Made by a program: the position numbers and the translations under genes. Positions 30,854-39,624 of a stretch of DNA of 64,000 bases are shown here, one piece after another. Source of the DNA: Novosphingobium sp. MW5. Its GTDB lineage: Bacteria > Pseudomonadota > Alphaproteobacteria > Sphingomonadales > Sphingomonadaceae. The notes beneath the pieces were generated by a model that was not told the origin of the DNA, ran no database searches, and saw only the letters and a program-made list of their open reading frames with translations. Location of the stretch: assembly GCA_025938935.1 (NCBI GenBank), contig JAPCWB010000001.1:2728001-2792000 (forward strand), written 5' to 3'. Numbering within the stretch: the first letter of the stretch is position 1; each line of letters starts with the position of its first letter.

Positions 30854-31317
30854 GGTTGGTCCGCCGCCTTTTTAACGCACTGCGATTCGACAATGCCGGA
30901 TCGACGGTGATCGAAACGGCGCTGGTGCTGCCTCCCTTGCTGGCGCTCAGTATCGGCTCGTTCGAAATGAGCCGGATTATTGCCCGGCAGGCAGATCTGC
31001 AAAAGGCTGCCAACGAGGCCAGCGACATCGTGCGCGCCGCGCTGCCCGACACGGAATCGAAGCGCGCCACGATCAAGTCCGTCATCATGTCGAGCACCGG
31101 CCTCACTTCTGACAAGGTGACGATCGGTTTGGTCTATCGCTGCAGTACCGCCGGCAATTATTCCGATAACCAAAACTCCTGCGGAAGTGGCGGTTCGACC
31201 AATGCAACGGTCTACATCAAGCTCGTCATGACCGACAGCTATACCCCGATCTGGCAGAATTACGGAATGGGTTCGCGGATGAACTATTCTGTCACGCGAT
31301 ATGTACAGATCGGCTGA
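30850..31317 (+). CDS. TadE-like pseudopilin
   Basis: 155 residues. TadE hallmark N-terminus: basic residues, then GSTVIETALVLPPLLALSIGSFEMSRII with the glutamate at position 5 of the processed helix, as in pseudopilins cleaved by TadV-type peptidase. The C-terminal part is soluble, with two cysteines (YRC, NSC). Start overlaps the previous stop in ATGA and its own stop overlaps the next start in TGATG. Confidence 0.87.
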   Translation: MRLVRRLFNALRFDNAGSTVIETALVLPPLLALSIGSFEMSRIIARQADLQKAANEASDIVRAALPDTESKRATIKSVIMSSTGLTSDKVTIGLVYRCSTAGNYSDNQNSCGSGGSTNATVYIKLVMTDSYTPIWQNYGMGSRMNYSVTRYVQIG

Positions 31318-31745
31318 TGCGAAAGTTCTTCCATCTTCGGCGGAATAGCCAAGGCGCGGCCACGGTCGAGTTCGCGCTGCTGGGCCCGATCATGATCACC
31401 ATGATGATGGGCGTCCTGCAATTCGGCATCGCCATGTGGAATTACAATAGCTTGCGCGGCATCGCATCCGATGTCGCCCGTTATGCTGTCATCAATTACC
31501 AGTCGAACAACAAGCTGACGAACAGCCAGTTGCGTGACTATACCGAGGCGGTCGCCACCCAGGCCCCTTATGGCATGGCGCTGGAAAACCTGACGATCAC
31601 GGTAACAACAGCCAACACCCAGCGCGTCAGCGGCGCGACCGAGCTCACCCTGACGGTGAACTACAACGTACCGACACTGCTTTCCGTTGCCGGTGTGGGG
31701 ACTATCCCCATGTCATTCTCGCGGCCGATCTTTCTTTTGCCCTGA
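31317..31745 (+). CDS. TadE-like pseudopilin
   Basis: 142 residues. Begins MRKFFHLRRNSQGAATVEFALLGPIMITMMMGVLQFG, the classic TadE/pseudopilin helix with TVEFALLGP, then a periplasmic domain rich in Thr and Asn. It shares the start/stop overlap with the upstream TadE gene. The 136 bases that follow hold a short hairpin (CCGGCC-TGAT-GGCCGG near 31758-31773, without a clear T-run) and two TTAAC boxes; no gene is seen there. Confidence 0.87.
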   Translation: MRKFFHLRRNSQGAATVEFALLGPIMITMMMGVLQFGIAMWNYNSLRGIASDVARYAVINYQSNNKLTNSQLRDYTEAVATQAPYGMALENLTITVTTANTQRVSGATELTLTVNYNVPTLLSVAGVGTIPMSFSRPIFLLP

Positions 31746-31805
31746 CGTCTGCGTGGCCGGCCTGATGGCCGGTTTGCAAATGCAAAAAGACATTCGGTCA
31801 ACGAA

Positions 31806-31823
31806 TTAACCCTCGCGATTAAC
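31806..31823 (+). promoter_or_regulatory. Two TTAAC boxes upstream of the vWA TadG gene
   Basis: TTAAC at 31806-31810 and again at 31819-31823, with 9 bases between the TTAA cores, 59 bases before the TadG start. The CtrA consensus has 7 bases between half sites, so the match is imperfect. It suggests a second promoter within the Tad-like cluster. Confidence 0.35.
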
Positions 31824-31881
31824 GAAGATGTTACGGGGTTGCCGCTAAGCCGCAGCCTACCGGTAATTTCGAGTGGGGCGC

Positions 31882-33813
31882 ATGCGCTGTTTCGCAGGCA
31901 GGAATTGGGTGAAGGCTGCGGCTCGCTTTGCCGCGCGCCTTTCGCGCGACCAGGCCGGCAATACCCTCATGATTGTAGCCTTTGCGCTGGTTCCCATCCT
32001 GGCGATGGTCGGGGGCGGCATCGACATGGGCCGCGGTTATCTTTCGCAAAGCCGCCTGCAACAGGCCTGCGACGCCGGCGTGCTCGCCGCGCGCAAGAAG
32101 CTGGCAAACGACAATGTGACCGGCACCACCCCGCCGGCAAACGTGAAGACCGAAGGCGACAAGTTCTTCACGGCCAATTTCAAGACCGGATCCTATGGTA
32201 CCGGCACGCGCACCTTCACCATGGCGATCGAAAAGGACAAGTCCGTATCGGGCAAGGCGAATGTAAAGGTGCCGACCACGCTGATGGCCCTGTTCGGATA
32301 CAAGGAACTCAGCATCGATGTGAGCTGCGAGGCGAAGGTCAACTTCTCGAATACCGACGTCATGATGGTGCTCGACGTCACGGGTTCGATGAACGAAACC
32401 AACCCGGGCGATTCCAAATCCCGCATCAAGGTGCTTCGCGATGTGGTGAAGTCGTTCCACGCCCAGCTTGAAAAAGCCAAGAGTTCCGGCGCGCGGATGC
32501 GGTATGGCTTCGTTCCCTACGCGTCGAACGTCAACGTAGGTTACCTGCTGAAATCAGGCTGGCTGGTCGACAAGTGGACCTACGAAGGCCGCGAAGCCCA
32601 CGACACGGGGGTCATGGTCGACAATCAGAAATACCAGACGAACACGTCGTACGAGAGCGGGACGTTTGCTTATGGTTCGACCTATGCCGCGCCTTCTTGT
32701 CCTGTCGGCGGCCTGACATGGGTTGTGGTGAATTACTGGACCGATCCCGATGGTACAGAGAACTGGCGCGTGCGGATCGATGGGACCGATTACAACTGCG
32801 AAACCACCGCAGAAGGTGACACGACGATCACGCCGTTCACCTACAACGCCTATACCTATGTCTATTCCCAAAAGGCCTTGGGCACCGTCAAGGAGAAGCT
32901 TTACGACTGGTATTACCAGCCCATCAGCCTTGATGTGAGCACGTTCAAGTCGAACTTCCCGGACATGCCGCCGGTCGGCGGAAAGATCAAAGTCAAGATG
33001 GGCGGCACTCCGTCCGCTCCGGCCTTTATGGACGCCAAGTTCAATGGCTGCATCGAGGAACGCAAGACCTACGAAATCGACGACTATGCCAATGTCGACC
33101 TGAGCAAGGCGCTAGACCTCGACATCGACATGATTCCCAGTGACACCGACCCTGACACCCAGTGGAAGCCCCAACTGCCAGAGATTTCCTGGGAACGGAG
33201 CCTTACTTGGTCCAACTACTGGATGTGGAACTGGACTCCCGGCGGCGACTACTCGACCGAGGATTTCATCAACGCGGGGTCCAGCGGCTTTGCTTCTTGC
33301 CCGCGCGCTGCGCTCAAGCTGGCGGAAATGTCCAGCGGAGAAGTTTCTACTTACCTGGATTCGCTGAACGCGGCCGGCAGCACATATCATGACATCGGCA
33401 TGATCTGGGGTGAGCGCCTGCTTTCGCCGACAGGGCTGTTCGCCTCGGAAAACGCGGATATCGGCGGCGTGGCGACCAATCGCCACCTCATCTTTCTGAC
33501 TGACGGCCTGACCCAGCCGAACGAAATCAATTACGGTGCCTATGGCATCGAAAGCCTCTCGCGCCGGCGCTGGTCACCCTCTTCGAAATACACCTTGACC
33601 AAGGTGGTCGAAAACCGGCTCGCCGTGGCCTGCAAGGAGGTCAAGAAGAAGAACATCACGGTTTGGGTCATCGGGTTCGGCGTCGCCCTCAATCCGGTGC
33701 TCACCGATTGCGCGGGCAAGGGCCATTACTTCGAGGCTTCGAACGCCGCGTCACTCTACACCGCTTTTGACCAGATCATCGGCGGCATGGGCGATCTGAG
33801 GATCTCGAAATGA
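31882..33813 (+). CDS. TadG-like protein with von Willebrand factor A domain
   Basis: 643 residues. N-terminal Tad helix (QAGNTLMIVAFALVPILAMVGGGIDMGRGY), then an export domain and a vWA domain starting near residue 158 with the MIDAS motif DVTGS (about 165-169) and a second metal-ligand segment FLTDGLTQ. Large insertions rich in aromatic residues and Thr sit between them, with paired cysteines. vWA-containing TadG proteins are thought to contribute to surface adhesion. ATG 31882 follows GAGTGGGG; a GTG at 31873 is also in frame. Stop overlaps the next start in ATGA. Confidence 0.9.
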   Translation: MRCFAGRNWVKAAARFAARLSRDQAGNTLMIVAFALVPILAMVGGGIDMGRGYLSQSRLQQACDAGVLAARKKLANDNVTGTTPPANVKTEGDKFFTANFKTGSYGTGTRTFTMAIEKDKSVSGKANVKVPTTLMALFGYKELSIDVSCEAKVNFSNTDVMMVLDVTGSMNETNPGDSKSRIKVLRDVVKSFHAQLEKAKSSGARMRYGFVPYASNVNVGYLLKSGWLVDKWTYEGREAHDTGVMVDNQKYQTNTSYESGTFAYGSTYAAPSCPVGGLTWVVVNYWTDPDGTENWRVRIDGTDYNCETTAEGDTTITPFTYNAYTYVYSQKALGTVKEKLYDWYYQPISLDVSTFKSNFPDMPPVGGKIKVKMGGTPSAPAFMDAKFNGCIEERKTYEIDDYANVDLSKALDLDIDMIPSDTDPDTQWKPQLPEISWERSLTWSNYWMWNWTPGGDYSTEDFINAGSSGFASCPRAALKLAEMSSGEVSTYLDSLNAAGSTYHDIGMIWGERLLSPTGLFASENADIGGVATNRHLIFLTDGLTQPNEINYGAYGIESLSRRRWSPSSKYTLTKVVENRLAVACKEVKKKNITVWVIGFGVALNPVLTDCAGKGHYFEASNAASLYTAFDQIIGGMGDLRISK

Positions 33814-34397
33814 GGACGCTCAAGACTCTCTTTGCGGATCAGTCTGGCGTTACCGTGGTGGAATTCGCGCTCATTTCGCCGGTGCTGCTGGTTTTGCTGA
33901 TGGGAACCTACGACGCGGCCTATCAGCTTTATGCAAGTTCGATCCTGCAAGGGGCGATCCAGAAGGCCGGCCGGGATTCGACAATCGAAGGTGCCTCTGC
34001 GTCGGCAGCCACAATCGATCAGAAGGTCGCCGATACTGTTCGCTACGTTGTCCCCAACGCGACTTTCACCTTCTCCCGCAAATCCTACACAAATTTCGGA
34101 AATGTCGCGAAGCCCGAGGATTTCACCGATCAGAACAACAACGGGACCTGCGACTTCGGCGAAGTCTATGAAGATGCCAACGGCAATGGCACCTGGGATA
34201 CCGATCGCGGGAAAAACGGACAGGGCGGAGCCAAGGACGCAGTCCTCTATTCAGTCACGGTGACCTATCCGCGCCCTCTCGCGGTTGCGCCGATGCTGGG
34301 CATGTCGAAGAACATTACGCTCAAGACCGAGACGGTCCTGCGCAATCAGCCGTACGGAACGCAGGACACCACCAAGCTGGTGAAGAACTGCTCATGA
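33810..34397 (+). CDS. TadE-like pseudopilin with calcium-loop-like motifs
   Basis: 195 residues. TadE helix GVTVVEFALISPVLLVLLMG at the N-terminus. Unusual for the family, residues about 107-130 contain two Asp/Asn-rich loops (DQNNNGTCDFGE and DANGNGTWD) that resemble dockerin or EF-hand calcium loops. The remaining part is beta-rich. Overlaps both neighbours in ATGA. Confidence 0.85.
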   Translation: MRTLKTLFADQSGVTVVEFALISPVLLVLLMGTYDAAYQLYASSILQGAIQKAGRDSTIEGASASAATIDQKVADTVRYVVPNATFTFSRKSYTNFGNVAKPEDFTDQNNNGTCDFGEVYEDANGNGTWDTDRGKNGQGGAKDAVLYSVTVTYPRPLAVAPMLGMSKNITLKTETVLRNQPYGTQDTTKLVKNCS

Positions 34398-35047
34398 AGC
34401 GGCTCCGCACAATCTTGCGCCGCCTGGGGCTGTCGGAACGGGGCGTGGCCGCGGTCGAATTCGCCCTCATCCTGCCCTTCCTCCTGACCGCCCTGCTCTA
34501 TGGCAGCGAGATGGCATGGTACATGATGGTGCAACTTCGCGTCAGCCAGGCAACCCTGCAAATCGCGGACAATGCTTCGCGCATCGGCGATTCCTCGACC
34601 CTTACCAACCGGAAGATCTACGAAGGCGATGTCAACGATGTCATGCTCGGTGCCGACCTCAGCGGCGGCAAAGTGCTTAACCTGCTCGCCAACGGCCGTA
34701 TCATCGTGTCCAGCCTGCAGGTGGATTCGAGCGGCCGTCAGGTCATTCAGTGGCAGCGCTGTAAGGGGGCCAAAAACGTTGCATCATCGTATGGGGTACA
34801 GGGCGAACTGAAACCAACAGGACTGGGCCCCACAGGGCAAGAGGTCACAGCTCCGGTGGGCGATGCGGTCATTTTCGTTGAAGTACAGTACGACTACAAG
34901 CCGCTGATCTCAGGCGCGCTGATCTCCAACAAGACGATCAAGTCGACCGCCGCGTTCAATGTGCGCGACAGCCGCGACCTGACGCAGGTCTATCAGACCT
35001 CGCCGGCCGGGACTGTCGCAAGTTGCTCGACCTTCTCGGCAACCTGA
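34394..35047 (+). CDS. TadE/TadG-like pseudopilin, last gene of the cluster
   Basis: 217 residues. Basic start MKRLRTILRRLGLSERG, then VAAVEFALILPFLLTALLYGSEM, the pseudopilin-type helix; the soluble part ends with a C-terminal cysteine (VASCSTFSAT). The TGA at 35045-35047 directly abuts the opposing pdhB stop (TTA at 35048-35050) with no base between and no terminator hairpin, so the two convergent transcripts must overlap. Confidence 0.85.
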   Translation: MKRLRTILRRLGLSERGVAAVEFALILPFLLTALLYGSEMAWYMMVQLRVSQATLQIADNASRIGDSSTLTNRKIYEGDVNDVMLGADLSGGKVLNLLANGRIIVSSLQVDSSGRQVIQWQRCKGAKNVASSYGVQGELKPTGLGPTGQEVTAPVGDAVIFVEVQYDYKPLISGALISNKTIKSTAAFNVRDSRDLTQVYQTSPAGTVASCSTFSAT

Positions 35048-36394
35048 TTACTTGTAGCAAACCTTCCGCACGGCCGCCGCGATCCGCGATGGATCGATGA
35101 TCGCCGCCTTTTCGAGGTTGGCCGCATAGGGCAGCGGCACGTCCTCGTTGCAGACGCGCAGGACCGGTGCGTCGAGGTGATCGAAGCCGTCTTCCATGCA
35201 GATCGCCATGATTTCGGACGCAATGCCGCAAACCGGCCAGCCTTCCTCGGCAATGACGAGGCGGTTGGTCTTGGCGAGGCTCTTCAGCACGGCTTCCCGG
35301 TCAAGCGGACGCAGGGTGCGCAGGTCAAGAACTTCGGCGTCTATCCCTTCACCCGCCAGCGTCTCGGCGGCTTCGAGCGCCCAGCCGACCGCGATCGAGT
35401 AGGACACGATCGTCACGTCCTTGCCTTCGCGCATGACGCGGGCCTTGCCGATGGGGAGGACGTGATCGTCTTCCTCGGCAATCTCGAAATTGCGGCCATA
35501 AACCAGCTCGTTTTCGAGGAAGACGACCGGGTCCTCGCAGCGGATCGCTGCCTTTAGCAGGCCCTTGGCATCCGATGCATCATAAGGCGCGATCACGATC
35601 AGGCCGGGTACCGACGCATACCACGGGCCATAATTCTGGCTGTGCTGCGCGCCGACCCGGCTGGCGGCGCCATTGGGACCGCGGAACACGATCGGGCAGC
35701 GCATCTGGCCGCCGGACATGTAGTTCGTCTTGGCGGCCGAATTGATGACATGGTCAATCGCCTGCATGGCGAAGTTGAAAGTCATGAATTCGACAATCGG
35801 ACGCAGGCCGCCCATCGCCGCACCGGTGCCGATGCCGGCAAAACCGTATTCGGTGATCGGCGTATCGATCACGCGCTTGGGACCGAATTCGTCGAGCAGG
35901 CCCTGGGTGACCTTGTAGGCCCCCTGGTACTGGGCAACTTCCTCACCCATGACGAATACGCGCTCGTCGCGGCGCATTTCCTCGGCCATGGCATCGCGCA
36001 GCGCTTCGCGCACGGTGATCGTCTTCATGTTCGACTTGGGTTCCGGAGGAACGTCGTCCCGGACTTGATCCGGGACCGCTGGCGGCTGGGCGCTACCACT
36101 CGAGGCCGTGTCGACAAGGCCAGCGGTCCCGGCGTTCGCCGAGACGACGCCCGCATCATCACCAATGACGGCGATCACCGTGCCAACCTTCACGCCTTCG
36201 GTGCCTTCGGCCACGAGAATCTTGCCGATCGTGCCTTCGTCGACCGCTTCGAATTCCATCGTCGCCTTGTCAGTCTCGATCTCGGCGAGGATGTCGCCGG
36301 ACTTGACCTCGTCGCCTTCCTTGACGAGCCAGCGGGCGAGCTTGCCCTCTTCCATCGTGGGCGAGAGCGCGGGCATCTTGAGTTCGACGGCCAT
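35048..36394 (-). CDS. pdhB: Pyruvate dehydrogenase E1 beta subunit with N-terminal lipoyl domain
   Basis: Oxidative decarboxylation of pyruvate, with pdhA. Residues 1-80 form a lipoyl domain with the modified lysine in [11 protein letters not shown]; the E1-beta transketolase fold starts at [14 protein letters not shown] near residue 123 ([22 protein letters not shown]-like region, [15 protein letters not shown]). The two are joined by a linker whose residues 82-114 (including [14 protein letters not shown] and VPDQVRDDV) are encoded by a palindromic repeat also found at 27807. 448 residues. The lipoyl-E1-beta fusion is known in alphaproteobacteria. Start overlaps the pdhA stop in TGATG. Confidence 0.95.
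   Translation of the reverse strand: MAVELKMPALSPTMEEGKLARWLVKEGDEVKSGDILAEIETDKATMEFEAVDEGTIGKILVAEGTEGVKVGTVIAVIGDDAGVVSANAGTAGLVDTASSGSAQPPAVPDQVRDDVPPEPKSNMKTITVREALRDAMAEEMRRDERVFVMGEEVAQYQGAYKVTQGLLDEFGPKRVIDTPITEYGFAGIGTGAAMGGLRPIVEFMTFNFAMQAIDHVINSAAKTNYMSGGQMRCPIVFRGPNGAASRVGAQHSQNYGPWYASVPGLIVIAPYDASDAKGLLKAAIRCEDPVVFLENELVYGRNFEIAEEDDHVLPIGKARVMREGKDVTIVSYSIAVGWALEAAETLAGEGIDAEVLDLRTLRPLDREAVLKSLAKTNRLVIAEEGWPVCGIASEIMAICMEDGFDHLDAPVLRVCNEDVPLPYAANLEKAAIIDPSRIAAAVRKVCYK
36052..36149. repeat. Palindromic repeat copy 2, inside the pdhB linker
   Basis: The left arm CGTCGTCCCGGACTTGATCC continues identically to copy 1 for 26 bases (36052-36077). The right arm, read as its complement from 36149, begins CGTCGTCTCGGCGAACGCCG and again pairs through GGGACCGCTGG. 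Spacer about 40 bases. On the pdhB strand it is open and encodes about 33 linker residues, so a mobile palindrome appears to have been absorbed into a coding sequence. Confidence 0.75.
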
Positions 36395-37458
36395 CAGTAA
36401 CGCTCCACCAGCACGTCAGTGTACAATTCGCCCGCCTCCGGTTCGGGGGAGCTTTCGGCAAAGTCGGCCGCTTCGGACACGCGGGTGCGAATGGCCTTGT
36501 CGATATCCTTCAGCTTGTCTTCCGAAGTGCCACGCTTGATCAGTTCGGCCTTCGCGCTTTCGATCGGGTCATGCTTTTCGCGCATTTCCTGCACTTCGTC
36601 GCGGCTGCGGTACTTGGCCGGATCCGACATCGAGTGGCCGCGGTAGCGGTAGGTGTGCAGTTCCATCAGCACCGGCCCATTGCCAGCGCGGACATATTCG
36701 AGTGCGACGTCGGTTGCCTTACGCACCTCGAGCACGTCCATGCCGTTGACGCTCATGCCCGGAATGCGGAAACCGGTGCCGCGGCGGTAGAAATGCGTTT
36801 CTGCCGACCCGCGCGTCACCGCCGTGCCCATGGCATAGCCGTTGTTCTCCACCACGAAGATCACCGGCAGCTTCCACAGCGCCGCCATGTTGAAGCTTTC
36901 ATAGACCTGGCCCTGGTTGGCCGCGCCGTCGCCGAAGTATGAAAGACATACCCCGCCATCGCCGCGGTACTGGCTGGCAAAGGCGAGGCCCGCACCCAGC
37001 GGCACCTGCGCGCCGACGATGCCGTGGCCGCCATAGAAGCGGTGCTCGGTGCTGAACATGTGCATCGAGCCGCCCTTGCCCTTGGAAATCCCGGCAGCGC
37101 GGCCCGTCAATTCGGCCATGATCACCTTGGGCTCAATGCCATAAGCAAGCATGTGGCCGTGATCGCGGTAGCCGGTGATGACGCTGTCCTTGTCACCATC
37201 AAGCGCGGAAAGCATGCCCACCGCCACGGCCTCCTGGCCGATGTAGAGGTGGCAGAAGCCGCCAATCAGGCCGAGCCCGTACAACTGCCCGGCGCGCTCC
37301 TCAAAGCGGCGGATCAGCAGCATCTGCTCGTAGAAGGTCAGCAGTTCCTCGTCGCTGGCCTTGTAAAGCTTGTCAGCTTCAAAGGCTTCCTGGAGCGAGC
37401 GCAGATCGAACGTTTCGCCATCCGTTACGGCGGCGGACTTTTTAGCGGCTTTGGCCAA
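36394..37458 (-). CDS. pdhA: Pyruvate dehydrogenase E1 alpha subunit
   Basis: Thiamine-diphosphate-binding partner of pdhB. The ThDP motif runs from [13 protein letters not shown] to VVENN; phosphorylation-loop-type sequence [15 protein letters not shown] and the N-terminal [20 protein letters not shown] are typical. 354 residues, usual length. The N-terminal 20 residues are Lys/Ala-rich. Located 144 bases after the ftsB-like gene, an arrangement common in sphingomonads. No terminator was recognised in that interval. Confidence 0.96.
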   Translation of the reverse strand: MAKAAKKSAAVTDGETFDLRSLQEAFEADKLYKASDEELLTFYEQMLLIRRFEERAGQLYGLGLIGGFCHLYIGQEAVAVGMLSALDGDKDSVITGYRDHGHMLAYGIEPKVIMAELTGRAAGISKGKGGSMHMFSTEHRFYGGHGIVGAQVPLGAGLAFASQYRGDGGVCLSYFGDGAANQGQVYESFNMAALWKLPVIFVVENNGYAMGTAVTRGSAETHFYRRGTGFRIPGMSVNGMDVLEVRKATDVALEYVRAGNGPVLMELHTYRYRGHSMSDPAKYRSRDEVQEMREKHDPIESAKAELIKRGTSEDKLKDIDKAIRTRVSEAADFAESSPEPEAGELYTDVLVERY

Positions 37459-37602
37459 TGATGGTCCCCTGGGGAAAGAACTCGCCCCCGCTATAGAGGC
37501 CGATGTCGCGAAGGGGAACCGGGACCGTGCACTTTTATTACCGTGATGCGAAATTCTGATAGCCGAAGGAACCTGACGCAGGCCGCCACACGGCTGGCAA
37601 GA

Positions 37603-37914
37603 TCACTTGATGATCATCACCATTTCATCCTCGTGCGCGACATTGAGGTCGCGGCGGACGAGTTCGCCGGCAAGATCGGGATCGGCGCCATTGGGATCGA
37701 GGCGGTCAACGCGGTTCTTCAGCTGGTCGCGCTCTATCATGGCCTGCTTCAGCTCGGCATTGCGCTGATCGAGCAGGTGAAGGTTTTCACCCCATGCAAG
37801 AAGGCCGCTCGGCCCGGCGATTGCGAGGCCCGACATCAGCAGGAGCAGCGACAGGGCACCCAACTGGGTGATCTTCTCGCTCTTCAGCCGGGGTTCGCTC
37901 CGCATTCTTGCCAT
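37603..37914 (-). CDS. FtsB/DivIC-family septum formation initiator
   Basis: Bitopic division protein: short cytoplasmic start (MARMRSEPRLKSEK), a membrane helix (LGALSLLLLMSGLAIAGP) and a coiled coil (ENLHLLDQRNAELKQAMIERDQLKNRVDRL) followed by ELVRRDLNVAHEDEMVMI, typical of FtsB. ATG 37914 gives 103 residues; 37905 is also possible and the frame is open to 38022 without support. No clear ribosome-binding site. In the divisome, FtsB works with FtsL and FtsQ. Confidence 0.82.
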   Translation of the reverse strand: MARMRSEPRLKSEKITQLGALSLLLLMSGLAIAGPSGLLAWGENLHLLDQRNAELKQAMIERDQLKNRVDRLDPNGADPDLAGELVRRDLNVAHEDEMVMIIK

Positions 37915-38109
37915 GCACTCAAGAATCATATTCGATTCAATGAAGCAAGAGGAAAATGTGAGGGATTCCATGCATTTTGCTTCAGCCAAACGCACAACAA
38001 ACATGTGGCCCTCACAAGCCACTGAAATATGTTACTTTTGTTACAGGCCTGCCTGAACAGCACTCGCCGCAATCCACAGGTTTGTTGGCGAATTGCGCGG
38101 CAGAGCGCC

Positions 38110-39483
38110 TCAATCGGGCCGAGGCCCCGCAATCCCGCTCGCTTGATACAGGGCAATCTGAAGCAGCATTTCGTCCTGCCAGATCAGAACCTGCGACTCC
38201 TCGGCATCGCTCAGAAGTTCCTCGGCGTCGATCAGCGTCCGCAGGTCCTCCTCACCTTCCAGATACTGCGCCCTGCCCAGCTTTGCCGTCAGTTTGGCTT
38301 CGCCGGCAATCTTGTCGATTATTTCACGGCGCTCGCGGCTCAGAGCCCGCTCGCGGAGGAGATCTTCGACATCGCCCAGCGCGCCCAGCACAGCCTTTCG
38401 AAACAGCTCAGCCGCCTCTGCCTGATCGGCTCTGGCTACGGCCAGGTCGCGCTTTAGCCCACTGCGACCGAAAATCGGCGCAAGCAGCGATGATCCGATC
38501 GAGACCGATTGGGTTGTGGGCTGCCCGGTCAAGGCTTCAACCATACCGACAAACGAAAGGCTGAGGTTGGGAAAGAATGCCGCCCGCGCTGCGAAAGCAT
38601 CGCCGTCGGCCGCTTTGATCAGCTCTTCGGCCGCGGCAATATCGGGGCGCGATGCCAACATCACCTTTGGCGCCGGCGGCGCGATGTCAGGCATCTGAAG
38701 CTCGGATGGCGAAGGGTCGACGGCAACGTATCCCGGCGCAGGCTCACCGGTCAGCCGGGCGAGTACTGTGCGCGTACGATCAAGGCTTTGCTCGAGCAAC
38801 TTCCGGCGTTCTCTCAATTCGAGAACTCGAATGGTCTGCAAACCGAGTTCGACCCGCGTCGCCGCGCCGGCCTGCTGGCGAACACGGACGATCCGCTCCA
38901 GCTCTTCCGAACGGGCGATCACGGCATCGTAGATCTGCAGGCGCCGACCCAGAGTTGCGCGCTGGACCCAGGCGCGCGCCACTTCGGCAGCAACCGACTG
39001 GCGCACGGCCTGCAATTCCCACTGTGCCGCGTTCGACCTGGCCAGTCCCGCATTGCCGCGTGCGCGAATGCGACCGAAAAGGTCGGGCTCCCAAGAGGCA
39101 TCAAGCCGCAGCGACTTCGCTCCCAATTGTAGGCTTTTCCCCGAGGCCCGGCTGAACTCGCGGCCAATTCCCGCTTCGGCAGAGATTTGCGGACTGGATT
39201 GGCCACGGATGCCTGCGAGCTCCGCTCTCGCTCGGTCCAGCCGCGCACTTGCCACGCCAATGTCGGGGTTGTTGGCAAGAGCCTGATCGATCAGTTTCCC
39301 AAGTCTGGAATCACCAAGCAGGGTGTCCAGCCTTTGAGTTGGTGCACCCGCTGAAACCGCCGGCCGATCGGACCAGGCAAGATCGCCCGTTTCGTACCGC
39401 ATGGCCGGCGCAACCGGACCGGCGCAACCGGCTGGCAGCACAAGAAGGGCCAAGAAGCCTGACCTGAGAGTTCTCGCGGACAT
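38110..39483 (-). CDS. TolC/NodT-type outer-membrane efflux factor (lipoprotein)
   Basis: 457 residues. The N-terminal signal ends in VLPAGC, a lipobox-like site at Cys20. The two repeated outer-membrane-factor halves are visible: LIDQALANNPDIGVASARLDRARAEL with the WEPDLFGRIRARG segment, and FFPNLSLSFVGM followed by FGRSGLKRDLAVARADQAEA. It would form the outer-membrane channel for the HlyD/ABC exporter encoded divergently 141 bases away. ATG 39483 is preferred; the frame extends to 40008 across hlyD without homology. A dedicated outer-membrane factor next to a C39 exporter supports a complete type I machine. Confidence 0.9.
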   Translation of the reverse strand: MSARTLRSGFLALLVLPAGCAGPVAPAMRYETGDLAWSDRPAVSAGAPTQRLDTLLGDSRLGKLIDQALANNPDIGVASARLDRARAELAGIRGQSSPQISAEAGIGREFSRASGKSLQLGAKSLRLDASWEPDLFGRIRARGNAGLARSNAAQWELQAVRQSVAAEVARAWVQRATLGRRLQIYDAVIARSEELERIVRVRQQAGAATRVELGLQTIRVLELRERRKLLEQSLDRTRTVLARLTGEPAPGYVAVDPSPSELQMPDIAPPAPKVMLASRPDIAAAEELIKAADGDAFAARAAFFPNLSLSFVGMVEALTGQPTTQSVSIGSSLLAPIFGRSGLKRDLAVARADQAEAAELFRKAVLGALGDVEDLLRERALSRERREIIDKIAGEAKLTAKLGRAQYLEGEEDLRTLIDAEELLSDAEESQVLIWQDEMLLQIALYQASGIAGPRPD

Positions 39484-39493
39484 CAGGAGCCTA

Positions 39494-39568
39494 TTAACCC
39501 TAGGGAGTAAACATCGGCTTAGCACGGGCTGCCACAACGTAAGCCGGGCAGCGAGCGACAGGTTAACC
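39494..39568. promoter_or_regulatory. tolC-hlyD divergent promoter region with two TTAACC boxes
   Basis: The 141-base divergent interval has TTAACC at 39494-39499 and at 39563-39568, in the same orientation, 69 bases apart. The same box occurs upstream of the peptide gene (45144-45152 region) and of the Tad-like cluster. They resemble CtrA/MucR-type half sites. Function inferred only. Confidence 0.35.
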
Positions 39569-39624
39569 AGATTTTCTCGATTGGCAGCTATCCGCGATAC
39601 GGAGTGAAGCTTCATCCGGGGGAT

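Noticed and set aside
31757..31776. Hairpin after the second TadE gene as a terminator
   Set aside because: A 6-bp stem without a real T-run is too weak to call as a feature; it is only mentioned with the gene.
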